From a virus, in IMG/VR virus record IMGVR_UViG_3300044612_000631, positions 1 to 43,912 of that record: a DNA stretch of 43,912 nt; one strand, 5' to 3'. Position numbers and translations under genes: made by a program. The notes beneath the pieces were generated by a model. That model was not told the origin of the DNA and ran no database searches. It saw only the letters and a list, made by a program, of their open reading frames with translations. Positions 15,699-25,947 of this stretch are shown piece by piece (position 1 is the stretch's first letter; each line of letters starts with the position of its first letter).

Positions 15699-16949
15699 AT
15701 GGCCGAACAAGATATTTCGCAGATTATCAAAGTCCTTAAAAACAAGGGAATGTCGTCATCTGACCTAATGCAACTGTTTGGACCTGTTTTGGGTGTTGGT
15801 GCTGGTAATAACTATGACCAGTTGTTTGCCCAATACATGCCAACCTTTACCCAGATTAACCAGTACGAGCCTGAGAACAGTTTGCGTCGCAGTATCGCCG
15901 CAGAGGTTATGGCTGGCACACCAATCTGGCAGATTGAGGAAGGCATTTCCAATGCCATTACGGCTGGAGACCCCGGTGTTTCGCCTAGTGCACGTTATGA
16001 GGATTATGTCAGTTTGGCTAAGACTCTGACAAACGAGTATCAGGATTACAGCACAAAGGCAAATAAAGACGACGTATTTTCTAAGTACAACATTCCACGC
16101 CCAGAAGAACGCTACACGGTTGAAACATTCTTTCCTGATGCGATGAAGGCACTTGCAGGTATTGAGAAGGCTAATCCTCGATACAAGATGGGTGCTGTTG
16201 GTTCTGGTGCTGTATTGCCTGAACGTGTGACTGGCGCTGGTGCGCAAGTTGCATCAACGGGAATGGATGCATTAGCAACTTTGCAAGCAGCAAAGTCTGC
16301 AATGAACAAAGCACAGAACTTTACTGTTGGTGGAAAGACTTACACACCTGAGCAATTGCGTGATGAAGTTATTCCAAGTTTGGAAACTGATGCCAAGAAA
16401 CAAGATAAACAATTAGAAAGACTCAGGGTTCTCCAAGACCGTTACACCCGTCAACAGAGAACTCAGTTGGATGCTGCTGAAAAAGCAGCCGACGGTGCGG
16501 GTTTCTTGTTGAACACGATGAAAGCATCTGCTCGTGATGCTTTCCAAAGTGGTGGTATTACTGGTGATGAGTACAAGCGAAGATTGACTGTTGCTCAACA
16601 AAAACATGATACCACTCTAAAAAATCTTGAAAAACTTAGAGGTCAAAAGGCTCCAACAGATTTGTATGGTTTGCTTAAGGCTACAACTGGAAAAGTTGAA
16701 ACTGATGAACCTAACTTTTTTATGCCGGGTGATACCTCTGCAAAGTTTACATCTTCAGCAAGTGGTCCCGGTGGTTATGTTGGTCCTGCTGGCGGTGAGT
16801 CAACTATGGCTAGAACTTTTGACCCGTATGAAATGGAAATTAGAAAACGTGTTGTACCCGTACTGCAAGAAAGGCTTGATAAATCTGGGCGCACTCCTCA
16901 ATTGGATGCGCTATATCGTTTGGCTCAATCTGGTTTGCTTGGTAAATAA
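15699..16949 (+). CDS. Putative internal virion (ejection) protein, 416 residues
   Basis: The protein has mixed helical regions, including a coiled coil around residues 225-275 (LETDAKKQDKQLERLRVLQ), and a Gly/Pro-rich segment near residue 360. No enzyme motif is seen. The stop overlaps the giant gene's start (TAATG), suggesting coordinated production of the ejection proteins. Confidence 0.6.
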   Translation: MAEQDISQIIKVLKNKGMSSSDLMQLFGPVLGVGAGNNYDQLFAQYMPTFTQINQYEPENSLRRSIAAEVMAGTPIWQIEEGISNAITAGDPGVSPSARYEDYVSLAKTLTNEYQDYSTKANKDDVFSKYNIPRPEERYTVETFFPDAMKALAGIEKANPRYKMGAVGSGAVLPERVTGAGAQVASTGMDALATLQAAKSAMNKAQNFTVGGKTYTPEQLRDEVIPSLETDAKKQDKQLERLRVLQDRYTRQQRTQLDAAEKAADGAGFLLNTMKASARDAFQSGGITGDEYKRRLTVAQQKHDTTLKNLEKLRGQKAPTDLYGLLKATTGKVETDEPNFFMPGDTSAKFTSSASGPGGYVGPAGGESTMARTFDPYEMEIRKRVVPVLQERLDKSGRTPQLDALYRLAQSGLLGK

Positions 16950-19900
16950 TGTCTCAAAATGATGAACAGTTTATAGACACGCTTCGTTCGTTGTCGTCTG
17001 CAAAGCGTCTCAATACTGCTCCGCCTGCATCACCTGATGCGGCGAAAAACATCCAGTCACAGTTGAGTCTTCGTGACTCAACCATTTCTGCATTACAGAA
17101 AGCCCCTCGTCTTGGAGACCGTGCTGGGCTGATAGCACAAGGAAAGGCAACCGCTAGTGATGGTGGTGCTTTAGGAAACGTCGGCAAGTTGCTGATTGAT
17201 AACCCAATTACGAAAACAGTTCTTGGTGGTTTAACCGTGGTCGACACTCCTCGCCGTTTTGTGATTTCAACTGCTCGTGAGTTGGTTGACGCTGTTGATG
17301 GAGACCCATTGACTGATGCTTCGTTCAAAGATTTGTTTAGTCAGACCAAAGATGTTACTTATGGTTTCGGTACAGCCTTCCCAATGGAAGGTTGGGGCGG
17401 TCGTGTTGTTGGCTTCTTGGGTGACGTTCTTCTTGACCCGATTACTTATGCAACTTTGGGTTCCAGCGTTCCTGCTAGTGCATTAGTAAAGGGAACAAAT
17501 GTTTCACTTCGTACTGCTTTAGGTGCTAAGACTCTGGCTGGTGCTGAGGGCCGTTTTGCTTTGGCTCGTTTGGCAAAGCAGATGGGTGCTGCAGACGATG
17601 TTGTAAAACAAGTTGCTGCTCGTGGTCGAATTGCCTTGCCTAAAGAACTGGCAGAGAACATGGGTGTTAAGCGTGCAGGTATTTACTACTTTGGTAGTCG
17701 TGTGCGTGTTCCTTTGTCTGGTCCTGTTGCTGATGCTATTCAAAAAGGTTTGGTAAGAACTCGTCTTGGTTTCTTTGACACAACCATTGGTGAAAATCTT
17801 GGTAAGAAATTTGCATTGCGTGGTACTCGTGAGCAGGGCGACACTTCATTGGCTCGCTTCAATCTTGCTACTGGCAAGATTGCATCAGGCCGTGAGGCTT
17901 CTGCGCAGATTGCCAACCTTGGTGCTGAAGACACAGCAAGGGCATACCAACGTATCGCTCAAGATACTGCGGCTAAATACATCAACCCAATCTTGGAAGA
18001 TGCCGACGTTGTTCCTGTTAAGAGCACGGTGTATCGCCTGCTGGACAACGCTGAGGACACATGGGCAACCAAGGGTATTGTGCCTACACCTCAGGAAATG
18101 CGAGCATACGAAAAGTTGAAGGCTGCTTTCAAGCAGATGCACACAGACGTAGAACAGGCATTCAAGGCTCTTGACCCTAACTTCACCCTAAATGAAGTAA
18201 AGGCATATTTGCCACACATTGCCAGCGACGATGCATTGAAGTTGATGGAAGATGGCACATCTGCGTATGGTAAGCAGATTCGAGAGTACTTGTCGGTGAA
18301 CATGACTGACCCAGAGGGGTCGTTCCGTTCACGCAACAACCGTGTAGGTAAAGAATGGTTCGGCAAGAAACTGACTCAAGAAGATGTTGATGGTGGTGTT
18401 GTTCGGTTGAACGAGATTGCTCGTGAAACAACTCATGCAGATGGAAGCATCAACTCTGTGCCTTTGTCGTTTGACTTTTTTGAAACAGACATGCAAAAGA
18501 TTATGGCTAAGTACGCTGGTTATTACAGCAAACAGGTTGGTACAGCCAAATACATGGAAGAGTTGTTCAAGGTTGGAATTCTTTCATCTGGTATTGAAGA
18601 AATTTCTATTAGTAAAGAAGCAATTGATGCTGCTCGTGCAGCAGTTGTTGCTAGAACTAATGCACGTAGCCAGTCATTGAACGAAGCGTTCAAGGCTGGC
18701 AAACGTGTTACAGCAAACATCAAGACCGCATTTGATGACTTGCTTAAGAAGAAAGGTCCATTGCAGACTGAACTTCAACGTTCAACACAAGACCTGAATG
18801 ACATTCTTCCTGTTGATATTGCTGCATCTAACTTGCAGGCTGCACGTAAAGAACTTGAAGACACAATCAAGTCACTTGAAACCAACTGGGTAAACTTCAA
18901 GAACCAGTTTGACGAAGAGACTGCAATCTTGTCAATGATGGAAGAGAACCATCTTGAGTTGGTTCGTGCACACAGAGAGACTCTTGCAACTGTTGACCAA
19001 CTTATTGTTCGTTATGCAGAAGACACTCAAAGGGTAATTGACTGGAAGAAAGAAATTCCTACGCTTCAGAACAAACTCAACGACATTGAGTTTGAAATGA
19101 ACAAAGTTGGCAAGAACTGGGAGAACATGCTGGAAGACCAAGAGAGGTTGATGAACTTCTTTGATGATTTCGCAGCAGACCCTTATAGCGCTTTGAGCAA
19201 GGAGGGCAATGAACTGCTTGGTGTTCTTCGTTCTGTTCGTTTTGGTGATGTACCCAAACTTGAGGGCGAGAAGAATGCTTTCACCCGTTGGGCTGGTGAA
19301 GCAACTAGTGACGCAGTTAAAACTGCAAGAAGTGCTATTGACCCTAAGGGCGAGTTTGGTGTTAACGAACTCGGCAGACTAAAGTATGCCCAAGTTCGTG
19401 AAATTATCACCACCGGTTATACATCTGGTTCTGACCTGAGCGAACTTCGTAAGGCTGCAACATGGTTGGTTGCTCGTGATGTAATTTTGAATGATGGTGT
19501 GTTGCCCAACACGCCAGATTTCTTGGCTCGCTTTGAGAAGATGCAGAAACTTATTCGTGATGCAGAACGTGTTGACGAGTTTGTTAAGAACAGTTCTAAA
19601 GTCACAAGGGTGCAGAAAGGTGCACTCATTGATGAAAAAGATTTGCTTGTTCAGCAGAAGATAGTTGATGACTTCCAGCAGGAAGAGGAAAGGATTCTCA
19701 ATATCATTGAGGGTGCTTATCAGCAGGCCGAGAAAGAAATTGTACGAGAGGGCCTAGGTTCGCAACAGGCTCGAATTGTCTACGACAAAATTTCTAGGGA
19801 ATTGGGAGTTCAGCGTGCTATTGATGAGTTGGGTCCACTTGATTTGGTCAACTTCATCAACAGACAAAAAGCAGAGTTGCAAAATGTTCGCACCAAGATT

Positions 19901-22900
19901 ACAGATGCAAGCAAAAAGGTTTCTGATTACTACGCTGTAAAAAACATTACAGAAGATGATGCAGTTAAGACTGTAATGTCTGGCAACTATCGTGAACTTG
20001 CTGAAGAGTTGTCTGAATCTATTGCCGAGTACCACATCTACTCTCAGGTGCAGTTGCAGTTTGCAAAGATGACTGAACGTGCATCTTTGCTTGGCATGGT
20101 TCCAAGTGAACAAATGTTCAACAAGTTGGTCGCACACATTGTCAAAGATGACCTTGAACTTGCTGACAACTTTGTGACTTCACTGAAGCAGGTTGATGAA
20201 ATCGTTGAGAACTTGAAAGCAAATGTTCTTCAATATCGTGGTCCAGATATGGATATCTACCTGTACTCACAGTTGTCAGATATCTTTACTAATCCAGAAC
20301 GTGTTGCTGAAGCAAACCTATTGCGTGACACATTCCCAGAGATTGAGGCTGTGTGGGCAAAGCACAGCAGTAACCTGCGTAGTTCTCGTGCATTGTTCAA
20401 AGACCCAGAGGGTGAAAGTATTGCTTATACCACAGCACAGATGATGCAAGAGTTTGGGCTTGACCCAACTGCTGGAGCACAGACTGGTCGCCGTGCACCA
20501 AGAGGTGCAAGGCGTGTAAGTGGCAAGGGCGAGTACACAGCGGACAACTTGAATAGTGAAGACCTTGCAAGGCTTCGTGTTACCTCTCGTGGTTCTGAAG
20601 AGTCACAGATTGCAGAGTGGGACACTCTTGCAACAAAGGTTAAGAGCAACATTGCAAAGTTAAAAGAGTTTGCTGGCAGCAACAAAGCATCCGATGCACA
20701 GCGTAAAAGAATTGTTGAAGTTGTTGCTAGGTACGAAGAAGCACAGAAGCGCATAGCAAAGAGCAACAAGGCTGCCAAGAAGGCTTTGGCAAAGATAACT
20801 GGAACCAAGGGTGCTAGAACAAACGAAGCAGCGTTGAAGAACATTGCGATTCTTGGCGACTCTTATGGCGTGTCAGGTCCTTTGGGCAAGGCCCTGAACG
20901 GTGGTCGTTATGATGTTGAGTCTTTCTTTGCAGAACTAGTTGGTGGTAGCAAGTTTGACATTAGGCAGGGTACACGCTTTAGTAAGTTGCAACAAGGCAA
21001 ACTTGTTCGTGTTGCTCCAGCACGAGAAGAATTTGTAAACATCTTTGAGAACGAAGTCGGCAAACTTGTTGACCTAGACGGCAAGTTGGTCAATACTGCT
21101 GGTGAACTTGTTGACGATGCAGGTCGTCGTGTTGACCGTCAAGGCAGGATTATCAACTCACAGGGTCAACTAGTTGATGGTGATGGTGTCCCAATTATTA
21201 ACCCTAAGACTGGTTTCCCATTCCAAGGTGACGGTGCTTCTGGTGGTTATGTATTTGGTAAGAAGTCACCAATACCAAACCAGTTGATTCAAAAGCAAGA
21301 TGCTTTGATTTCTCGAATCCGCCAGAAGGCACAGGTTCGTAGAAACAAACTTGCTGGCGTATCTGATGATGCAGACTTTATCCCAATGGATGAGATTCGT
21401 ACCGGCTCTGTGAACTCAAAGGGTGATGTGAGTTGGGTGTTTGCTGACAACCTGTATGGTCCTCGTGGTTATGCAAACCAACTTGAACTACAACTTAAAA
21501 TCCTTGACGACAAAATCAAGCAAGCAGATGAGTTAGCCAAGAAAGTAAAGAAGACTGAGAAGCAAGCAGAACGTGTTGTTCTACCACGACCAAGTGCAGT
21601 AGAAGCAAGTCGTACCTCTCAGCGTAGTCGTAGAGCCCTTGTTGCTGCACAGAAGTTGAACGAACTCGAATCTTCTTTCTTTTACCCTCGTGCTGTAGAG
21701 CGACAGAAGTTCCACGACTTCTTGCTACGTCTTGCTGCAATGTCTGAAGACGACATTGAGAACTTGGACTTTGGTATCTCGGCTGTTGATGAGGGTGCTG
21801 TTAGGTCTGGAATGAACCTCACCCGTGAAGAGGCTTTGCGTGTGTATCGCATTGACCAACAGATGGTTGAGTCAAACATCAATAGACTTGAAGCAGAACT
21901 TGAGCGTTTGAACTACTACGCCAGACTTGGAAACAATCCTAACTGGAAAGCAATCACCGCTATTGAAGTAAAGATTGCTGGTGAACGTGCAGAGTTTGAC
22001 AGAATTCAGGGCATTCTCAACCTGACTGCTGATGCAAAGGCAAGACCGGGACTGCCACAGGAACTTCGCTTTGGTTTCACCAAGCGAGAGTTCCGTTCTC
22101 TGTGGGTTAAAGAGTTGACCAAATCTGAAGTCACAAGTCTGAACAACGAGTGGATTGCTTTGCGTAAGCAACTTGCTTCTCGTCGTTTGATTAGTCAGCG
22201 TATTGGCTTGGCTGACAATGTTGTTGCTGAGAACTTTGACAAGATTTCTGACATCACAGCAAGAATGGCTGAGATTGATGAGTTGATTGCAACAAATCAG
22301 GTTCGTGAGAATGCTGTGCGTAAAGCAAAGTTCTTGCACACCAAGTTTGAAGACCCTGCTCATCAGGGTTTGATGAATGTTGCTGATAGGCGTACTGTTT
22401 CTCGTCAGAGATTTACTGCCTCCTCTGCTTCTAGTGGTGACAAAAACGTTATCGGTCAGTTGCAAGCGCAACGTTCAATGGGTGTAATTAGTGATGCCGA
22501 ATACAGAGGGGCTGTTGGTTTTGTTGGTGATACCTCTGTTGCTAAGTTGGAAGTTATACCAGTAACCGCTGATAAGGCTCTGGACAGACTGATAAAGGGT
22601 AAGTCAAAAGCAGCAGGTAGGGCTATTAGCAGTCGCAGGGCTTTCTTGAAAGAAGTATTTGAGAACTCTCAAGAGGCTAAGTACTTGCAGAGAATTGCGG
22701 ATTTGCGTCTTGAAACGCAATCCGATATTGGTGCACGACCACAGTGGGCTACACGTGCTGCTGAACTTCGTTCGCAGAAGCAGTCAATGATTAAGACCAT
22801 CAACCGTATGCGTGGTGAGATTGATGAATTGAATATCTCTCAGGCCATTGACGATATCAACAACATCATCACCGAGGCTTCTGCTAAGACTGGTGTTTCT

Positions 22901-25039
22901 CTTCCTGAAGTCACATTGGAGACAGCAGGTAAGACCGGAAGACAGGCTGCTAAGACTCTGGTCAAGGAGAGTGAGGCTTCGCTTCAGAGAACGCCTCTGT
23001 TTGTTGTTAGCGAAGAGTTGTTCGGAAGTCTTGAGTCTGCAAAGAATGGAACTTTGACAGCGTTGCAATTAGAGAGAAGAGCAATCCTCAAAGACATTAA
23101 GAGTTTGAGACTGAGGTCATTGAGCGCTGAGAAGCGTCGTGCTGATGCCAAGGAAGCAATTCAGGCTTTGATGAAGTTGAGTGACCGTCAAGCCGCTTTG
23201 CTTGGCTTGCCTAGCAAGACCAAGATTAAGTCTGCTCTGGATTCGGGTAAGGCTTTGAGGGCACAGATGGTTCTTGTGGAATCACTTGGTGAACAGACTG
23301 ACAATGCTTGGGGCAAGATTACTACAGAGACACAGCGCTTGAGTGAGGCTGTAACCAAGGCTGAGGTTGCATTCGATACATCAACTCTTCTTCGTGGTAC
23401 GGCAGAAGAGAACATGGACATTGTTAAGCGTCAGATTGAAACCGTTAAACAGATGGCTAAGAAGTCTACAAAACTCAACAAGACAAAGAAGGGTGACGCT
23501 GGTTGGATTGCCGGTCTTGATGAGTTGCTCGCTGACGCTGAGCACTACATGCCATTGATTGAAAACGGAATGCTTGACGACAAGATTTCTGCTTCAATCC
23601 TTGAATACCTCGGCAAGAGGGCTGTGTTCGCTCAGGAGAGTTTGGCTTTGGATTCGGCTAAGAGTGAAGTTGCAATCCTCAAGGGATTGAAAAACTTAAC
23701 TTCTGAAGAACTGCAGAATGTCCGTCAACTCCGACCAGATGCAATCAACATCAAGACGGTATTTGATGATGGCTTTGTGCAGTTAAGTGAATACTTCCCA
23801 AACATTGGTGTGCAAAAAGAGTTGGCAGAAATTGTACAGAACGTACACCGTCTGCAAGACCCTGCTGTAGTTCGTGAACTCAGCAAGTTCTTGTCTAACT
23901 ACACAAGGTTCTTCAAGGCTTACGCAACATTGTCACCCGGATTCCATATTCGAAACGCAATGTCCAACGGCTTTATGTTGTTCGCAGCAGGTGGTAATGC
24001 ACTACGACTCAATGAAGGTTTGAAGTGGTCACGCACTTGGACTCAGGCTTCAAAGAACGGGGACACATTTGAGAAGTGGATTCTCACCGTGCCTGAAGCA
24101 AGTCGTGAGAATGTTCGTAATGCGTTCCTTGCAGCCGCCGCATCTGGTGGCGGTATGACAGAAGAAGTATTTGCTCAGGGTGCTTTGTGGGGTACAAAGA
24201 CAAGCCGTAAGGTTGGTCAGCGACTTGAACAACATTCACGATTCATGTTGGCTTACGACGGTATTGCTGGCGGTATGGACTTCCATACCTCAGCAGCCCG
24301 TGTTCGTCGCTTCTTGATTGACTACGAGAATGTGTCTTCAGCAGACCAAGTAATGCGTCAGGTCATTCCGTTCTGGATGTGGACAAGTCGCAACCTGCCA
24401 ATGCAGGTGCAGAACATTTGGCTGAATCCACGTGCGTATCAGATGTACGGTGCTGTAAAACGCAACCTGCGTGATGATGATGAAGATGTGGCTGTACCAC
24501 AATGGATGCGTGAGATTGGTGCATTCAAGTTGCCATTTGGTAACAACATGTACGCAACACCAGACTTTGGTTTCAACCGTCTTGAAGCACAAGTACAAGA
24601 GTTCAAAGACCCAACACGTTTGTTGTCCAACTTGAACCCGATACTTCGTTTGCCAATTGAGTTGGCTGGTGGTCGTCAGTTGTACTCCAACAGACCATTC
24701 TCTGATACTCCTGTTGAGGTTGAAGGTGGAGTGTCGAGCGCTGTCCAACCTTTGTTGGAAGCGCTTGGTTATGGTCAGACTGGACCAACTGGTAAGAAGT
24801 TTGTTGATGACAGGGCTTACTATGCGTTGCGTAACTTGTTGCCGTTCCTTGCTACAGCGGAACGACTCAACCCATCTATTCCAACCTATCAACAGCGTGG
24901 TACTGGCAACCAGTTCCTTGGCTTCTTGGGTGCACCTGTTCGTCAAGTCACAGGTCAGATGCAGGCTGGTGAACGTGTTCGTCGTGAGAAAGAATTGCAA
25001 CAGGCTGTCAAAGATGAGCAGGCGTTAGGAGGTAACTAA
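16949..25039 (+). CDS. Giant internal virion protein, 2696 residues
   Basis: This one gene takes about a fifth of the genome unit. Small hydrophobic regions occur near the N-terminus (VVGFLGDVLLDPITYATL). Long charged coiled coils fill much of residues 550-1300 and 1500-2200. A block of short DG-containing repeats sits around residues 1370-1415. The last 350 residues contain FFKAYATLSPGFHIRNAMSNGF and an aromatic tail, features shared with large podovirus ejection proteins. It probably travels in the capsid and helps move DNA into the cell. No lysozyme, polymerase or protease motif could be identified. Confidence 0.75.
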   Translation: MSQNDEQFIDTLRSLSSAKRLNTAPPASPDAAKNIQSQLSLRDSTISALQKAPRLGDRAGLIAQGKATASDGGALGNVGKLLIDNPITKTVLGGLTVVDTPRRFVISTARELVDAVDGDPLTDASFKDLFSQTKDVTYGFGTAFPMEGWGGRVVGFLGDVLLDPITYATLGSSVPASALVKGTNVSLRTALGAKTLAGAEGRFALARLAKQMGAADDVVKQVAARGRIALPKELAENMGVKRAGIYYFGSRVRVPLSGPVADAIQKGLVRTRLGFFDTTIGENLGKKFALRGTREQGDTSLARFNLATGKIASGREASAQIANLGAEDTARAYQRIAQDTAAKYINPILEDADVVPVKSTVYRLLDNAEDTWATKGIVPTPQEMRAYEKLKAAFKQMHTDVEQAFKALDPNFTLNEVKAYLPHIASDDALKLMEDGTSAYGKQIREYLSVNMTDPEGSFRSRNNRVGKEWFGKKLTQEDVDGGVVRLNEIARETTHADGSINSVPLSFDFFETDMQKIMAKYAGYYSKQVGTAKYMEELFKVGILSSGIEEISISKEAIDAARAAVVARTNARSQSLNEAFKAGKRVTANIKTAFDDLLKKKGPLQTELQRSTQDLNDILPVDIAASNLQAARKELEDTIKSLETNWVNFKNQFDEETAILSMMEENHLELVRAHRETLATVDQLIVRYAEDTQRVIDWKKEIPTLQNKLNDIEFEMNKVGKNWENMLEDQERLMNFFDDFAADPYSALSKEGNELLGVLRSVRFGDVPKLEGEKNAFTRWAGEATSDAVKTARSAIDPKGEFGVNELGRLKYAQVREIITTGYTSGSDLSELRKAATWLVARDVILNDGVLPNTPDFLARFEKMQKLIRDAERVDEFVKNSSKVTRVQKGALIDEKDLLVQQKIVDDFQQEEERILNIIEGAYQQAEKEIVREGLGSQQARIVYDKISRELGVQRAIDELGPLDLVNFINRQKAELQNVRTKITDASKKVSDYYAVKNITEDDAVKTVMSGNYRELAEELSESIAEYHIYSQVQLQFAKMTERASLLGMVPSEQMFNKLVAHIVKDDLELADNFVTSLKQVDEIVENLKANVLQYRGPDMDIYLYSQLSDIFTNPERVAEANLLRDTFPEIEAVWAKHSSNLRSSRALFKDPEGESIAYTTAQMMQEFGLDPTAGAQTGRRAPRGARRVSGKGEYTADNLNSEDLARLRVTSRGSEESQIAEWDTLATKVKSNIAKLKEFAGSNKASDAQRKRIVEVVARYEEAQKRIAKSNKAAKKALAKITGTKGARTNEAALKNIAILGDSYGVSGPLGKALNGGRYDVESFFAELVGGSKFDIRQGTRFSKLQQGKLVRVAPAREEFVNIFENEVGKLVDLDGKLVNTAGELVDDAGRRVDRQGRIINSQGQLVDGDGVPIINPKTGFPFQGDGASGGYVFGKKSPIPNQLIQKQDALISRIRQKAQVRRNKLAGVSDDADFIPMDEIRTGSVNSKGDVSWVFADNLYGPRGYANQLELQLKILDDKIKQADELAKKVKKTEKQAERVVLPRPSAVEASRTSQRSRRALVAAQKLNELESSFFYPRAVERQKFHDFLLRLAAMSEDDIENLDFGISAVDEGAVRSGMNLTREEALRVYRIDQQMVESNINRLEAELERLNYYARLGNNPNWKAITAIEVKIAGERAEFDRIQGILNLTADAKARPGLPQELRFGFTKREFRSLWVKELTKSEVTSLNNEWIALRKQLASRRLISQRIGLADNVVAENFDKISDITARMAEIDELIATNQVRENAVRKAKFLHTKFEDPAHQGLMNVADRRTVSRQRFTASSASSGDKNVIGQLQAQRSMGVISDAEYRGAVGFVGDTSVAKLEVIPVTADKALDRLIKGKSKAAGRAISSRRAFLKEVFENSQEAKYLQRIADLRLETQSDIGARPQWATRAAELRSQKQSMIKTINRMRGEIDELNISQAIDDINNIITEASAKTGVSLPEVTLETAGKTGRQAAKTLVKESEASLQRTPLFVVSEELFGSLESAKNGTLTALQLERRAILKDIKSLRLRSLSAEKRRADAKEAIQALMKLSDRQAALLGLPSKTKIKSALDSGKALRAQMVLVESLGEQTDNAWGKITTETQRLSEAVTKAEVAFDTSTLLRGTAEENMDIVKRQIETVKQMAKKSTKLNKTKKGDAGWIAGLDELLADAEHYMPLIENGMLDDKISASILEYLGKRAVFAQESLALDSAKSEVAILKGLKNLTSEELQNVRQLRPDAINIKTVFDDGFVQLSEYFPNIGVQKELAEIVQNVHRLQDPAVVRELSKFLSNYTRFFKAYATLSPGFHIRNAMSNGFMLFAAGGNALRLNEGLKWSRTWTQASKNGDTFEKWILTVPEASRENVRNAFLAAAASGGGMTEEVFAQGALWGTKTSRKVGQRLEQHSRFMLAYDGIAGGMDFHTSAARVRRFLIDYENVSSADQVMRQVIPFWMWTSRNLPMQVQNIWLNPRAYQMYGAVKRNLRDDDEDVAVPQWMREIGAFKLPFGNNMYATPDFGFNRLEAQVQEFKDPTRLLSNLNPILRLPIELAGGRQLYSNRPFSDTPVEVEGGVSSAVQPLLEALGYGQTGPTGKKFVDDRAYYALRNLLPFLATAERLNPSIPTYQQRGTGNQFLGFLGAPVRQVTGQMQAGERVRREKELQQAVKDEQALGGN

Positions 25040-25044
25040 TGGAT
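25024..25044 (+). repeat. 21-bp duplicated start region, copy 1
   Basis: The sequence GTTAGGAGGTAAC-TAATGGAT is repeated exactly at 25927-25947. Here it includes the end of the giant gene (ALGGN and stop), the ribosome site and the ATG of the next gene. The second copy precedes the paralogous gene, marking an old tandem duplication. Confidence 0.85.
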
Positions 25045-25917
25045 TTTGAAGAACTACTTCGTAAATTGCAAGAGCAGGTTAACTTCTGGAGACAGGATAG
25101 TCCTGCTAGTTCACCTGTACTAAATAGTGCTAAAAGCACAATCAGAGATATTGGTCGTACTGCTGACAACTATGTTGCTGGTGGTATGGGTCAGGCTGCT
25201 TTGCGTGGGCCTGATGCATTATCTCGTCAAATTATGTTGAACGCAATTGGTGGACTTGTTGGTGCTGGTATTGGTGCTGGTGCCGCAAAAGCGACCACAA
25301 AAATTACACCACAAATTGCAGCATTAAGGGAGTGGATTAGACCAAGAGATATTGGTGTTCACATTTCTCCGTTTGATAATTTGGATACAATCTTGCCAAA
25401 CATAAACAGAAATATGGGTGCTGGAGAAATTCCCGGTTTTCCATTGATTGAAGGACAAACATATAAATTGTCTTCAACAAATGCGTACAACCAAAAATTA
25501 AATCCAAATGAACTGCTTGATACGGTTGAAAATTATCTCCCAAATGTTCGTATCAATCCCATGGGTAATAAAAATATTTATGTCACTAGAAGCCCAAAAG
25601 GTTTGCTAGACCCAGAGCATCAATATTACGTGGATATGTACAACAATGGTTCTATAGAATTTCCGGGTTCTGTTAATGCAAGAATGACGCCATCTCAAAC
25701 AGTTATAGGTTCAGGAACTATTACCCCCATGACGCAAGGGAATAAACTTACCGATGAATTAAAAAATGAATTAGCAAGACTAATTTCCAAGCAACAATCA
25801 CTTGAAAAAGTAAAGTCACTTGGAAGAGGCGCTGTTGTCGGTGGCACTGCTGTTGGAACGGCATTGACACCATTGGCTGTTGCTAGACCAGCATTAGGTT
25901 TTAACAACAGGAAATGA
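25039..25917 (+). CDS. Hypothetical virion-associated protein, paralogue A
   Basis: The 292-residue protein shares an N-terminal region of about 100 residues with the next gene: a start MDxxxxxxxxxxFW, a DNYxxGGxxQAxxRGxD block, a Gly/Ala-rich hydrophobic segment, and KITPxxAALR. The C-terminal part is unrelated between the two. In this paralogue it begins IGVHISPFDNLDTILPN, a layout faintly like the start of some ADP-ribosyltransferase-type domains. That similarity is weak and not claimed. It may be an ejected effector or structural protein. Confidence 0.6.
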   Translation: MDFEELLRKLQEQVNFWRQDSPASSPVLNSAKSTIRDIGRTADNYVAGGMGQAALRGPDALSRQIMLNAIGGLVGAGIGAGAAKATTKITPQIAALREWIRPRDIGVHISPFDNLDTILPNINRNMGAGEIPGFPLIEGQTYKLSSTNAYNQKLNPNELLDTVENYLPNVRINPMGNKNIYVTRSPKGLLDPEHQYYVDMYNNGSIEFPGSVNARMTPSQTVIGSGTITPMTQGNKLTDELKNELARLISKQQSLEKVKSLGRGAVVGGTAVGTALTPLAVARPALGFNNRK

Positions 25918-25926
25918 TGAGTAGGG

Positions 25927-25947
25927 GTTAGGAGGTAACTAATGGAT
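25927..25947 (+). repeat. 21-bp duplicated start region, copy 2
   Basis: Exact repeat of 25024-25044. In this copy the bases encoding the end of the giant protein have no coding role, because the preceding gene ended at 25917. They look like a fossil of the duplication. Confidence 0.85.

Noticed and set aside
21080-21150. DxxGR motifs in the giant protein resembling phage virion RNA polymerase
   Set aside because: They fall inside a short DG-type repeat, and no other polymerase motifs were found in order.
25345-25560. ADP-ribosyltransferase-like C-terminus of the paralogue at 25039
   Set aside because: Only a faint resemblance around VHIS; no clear catalytic triad, so not called.
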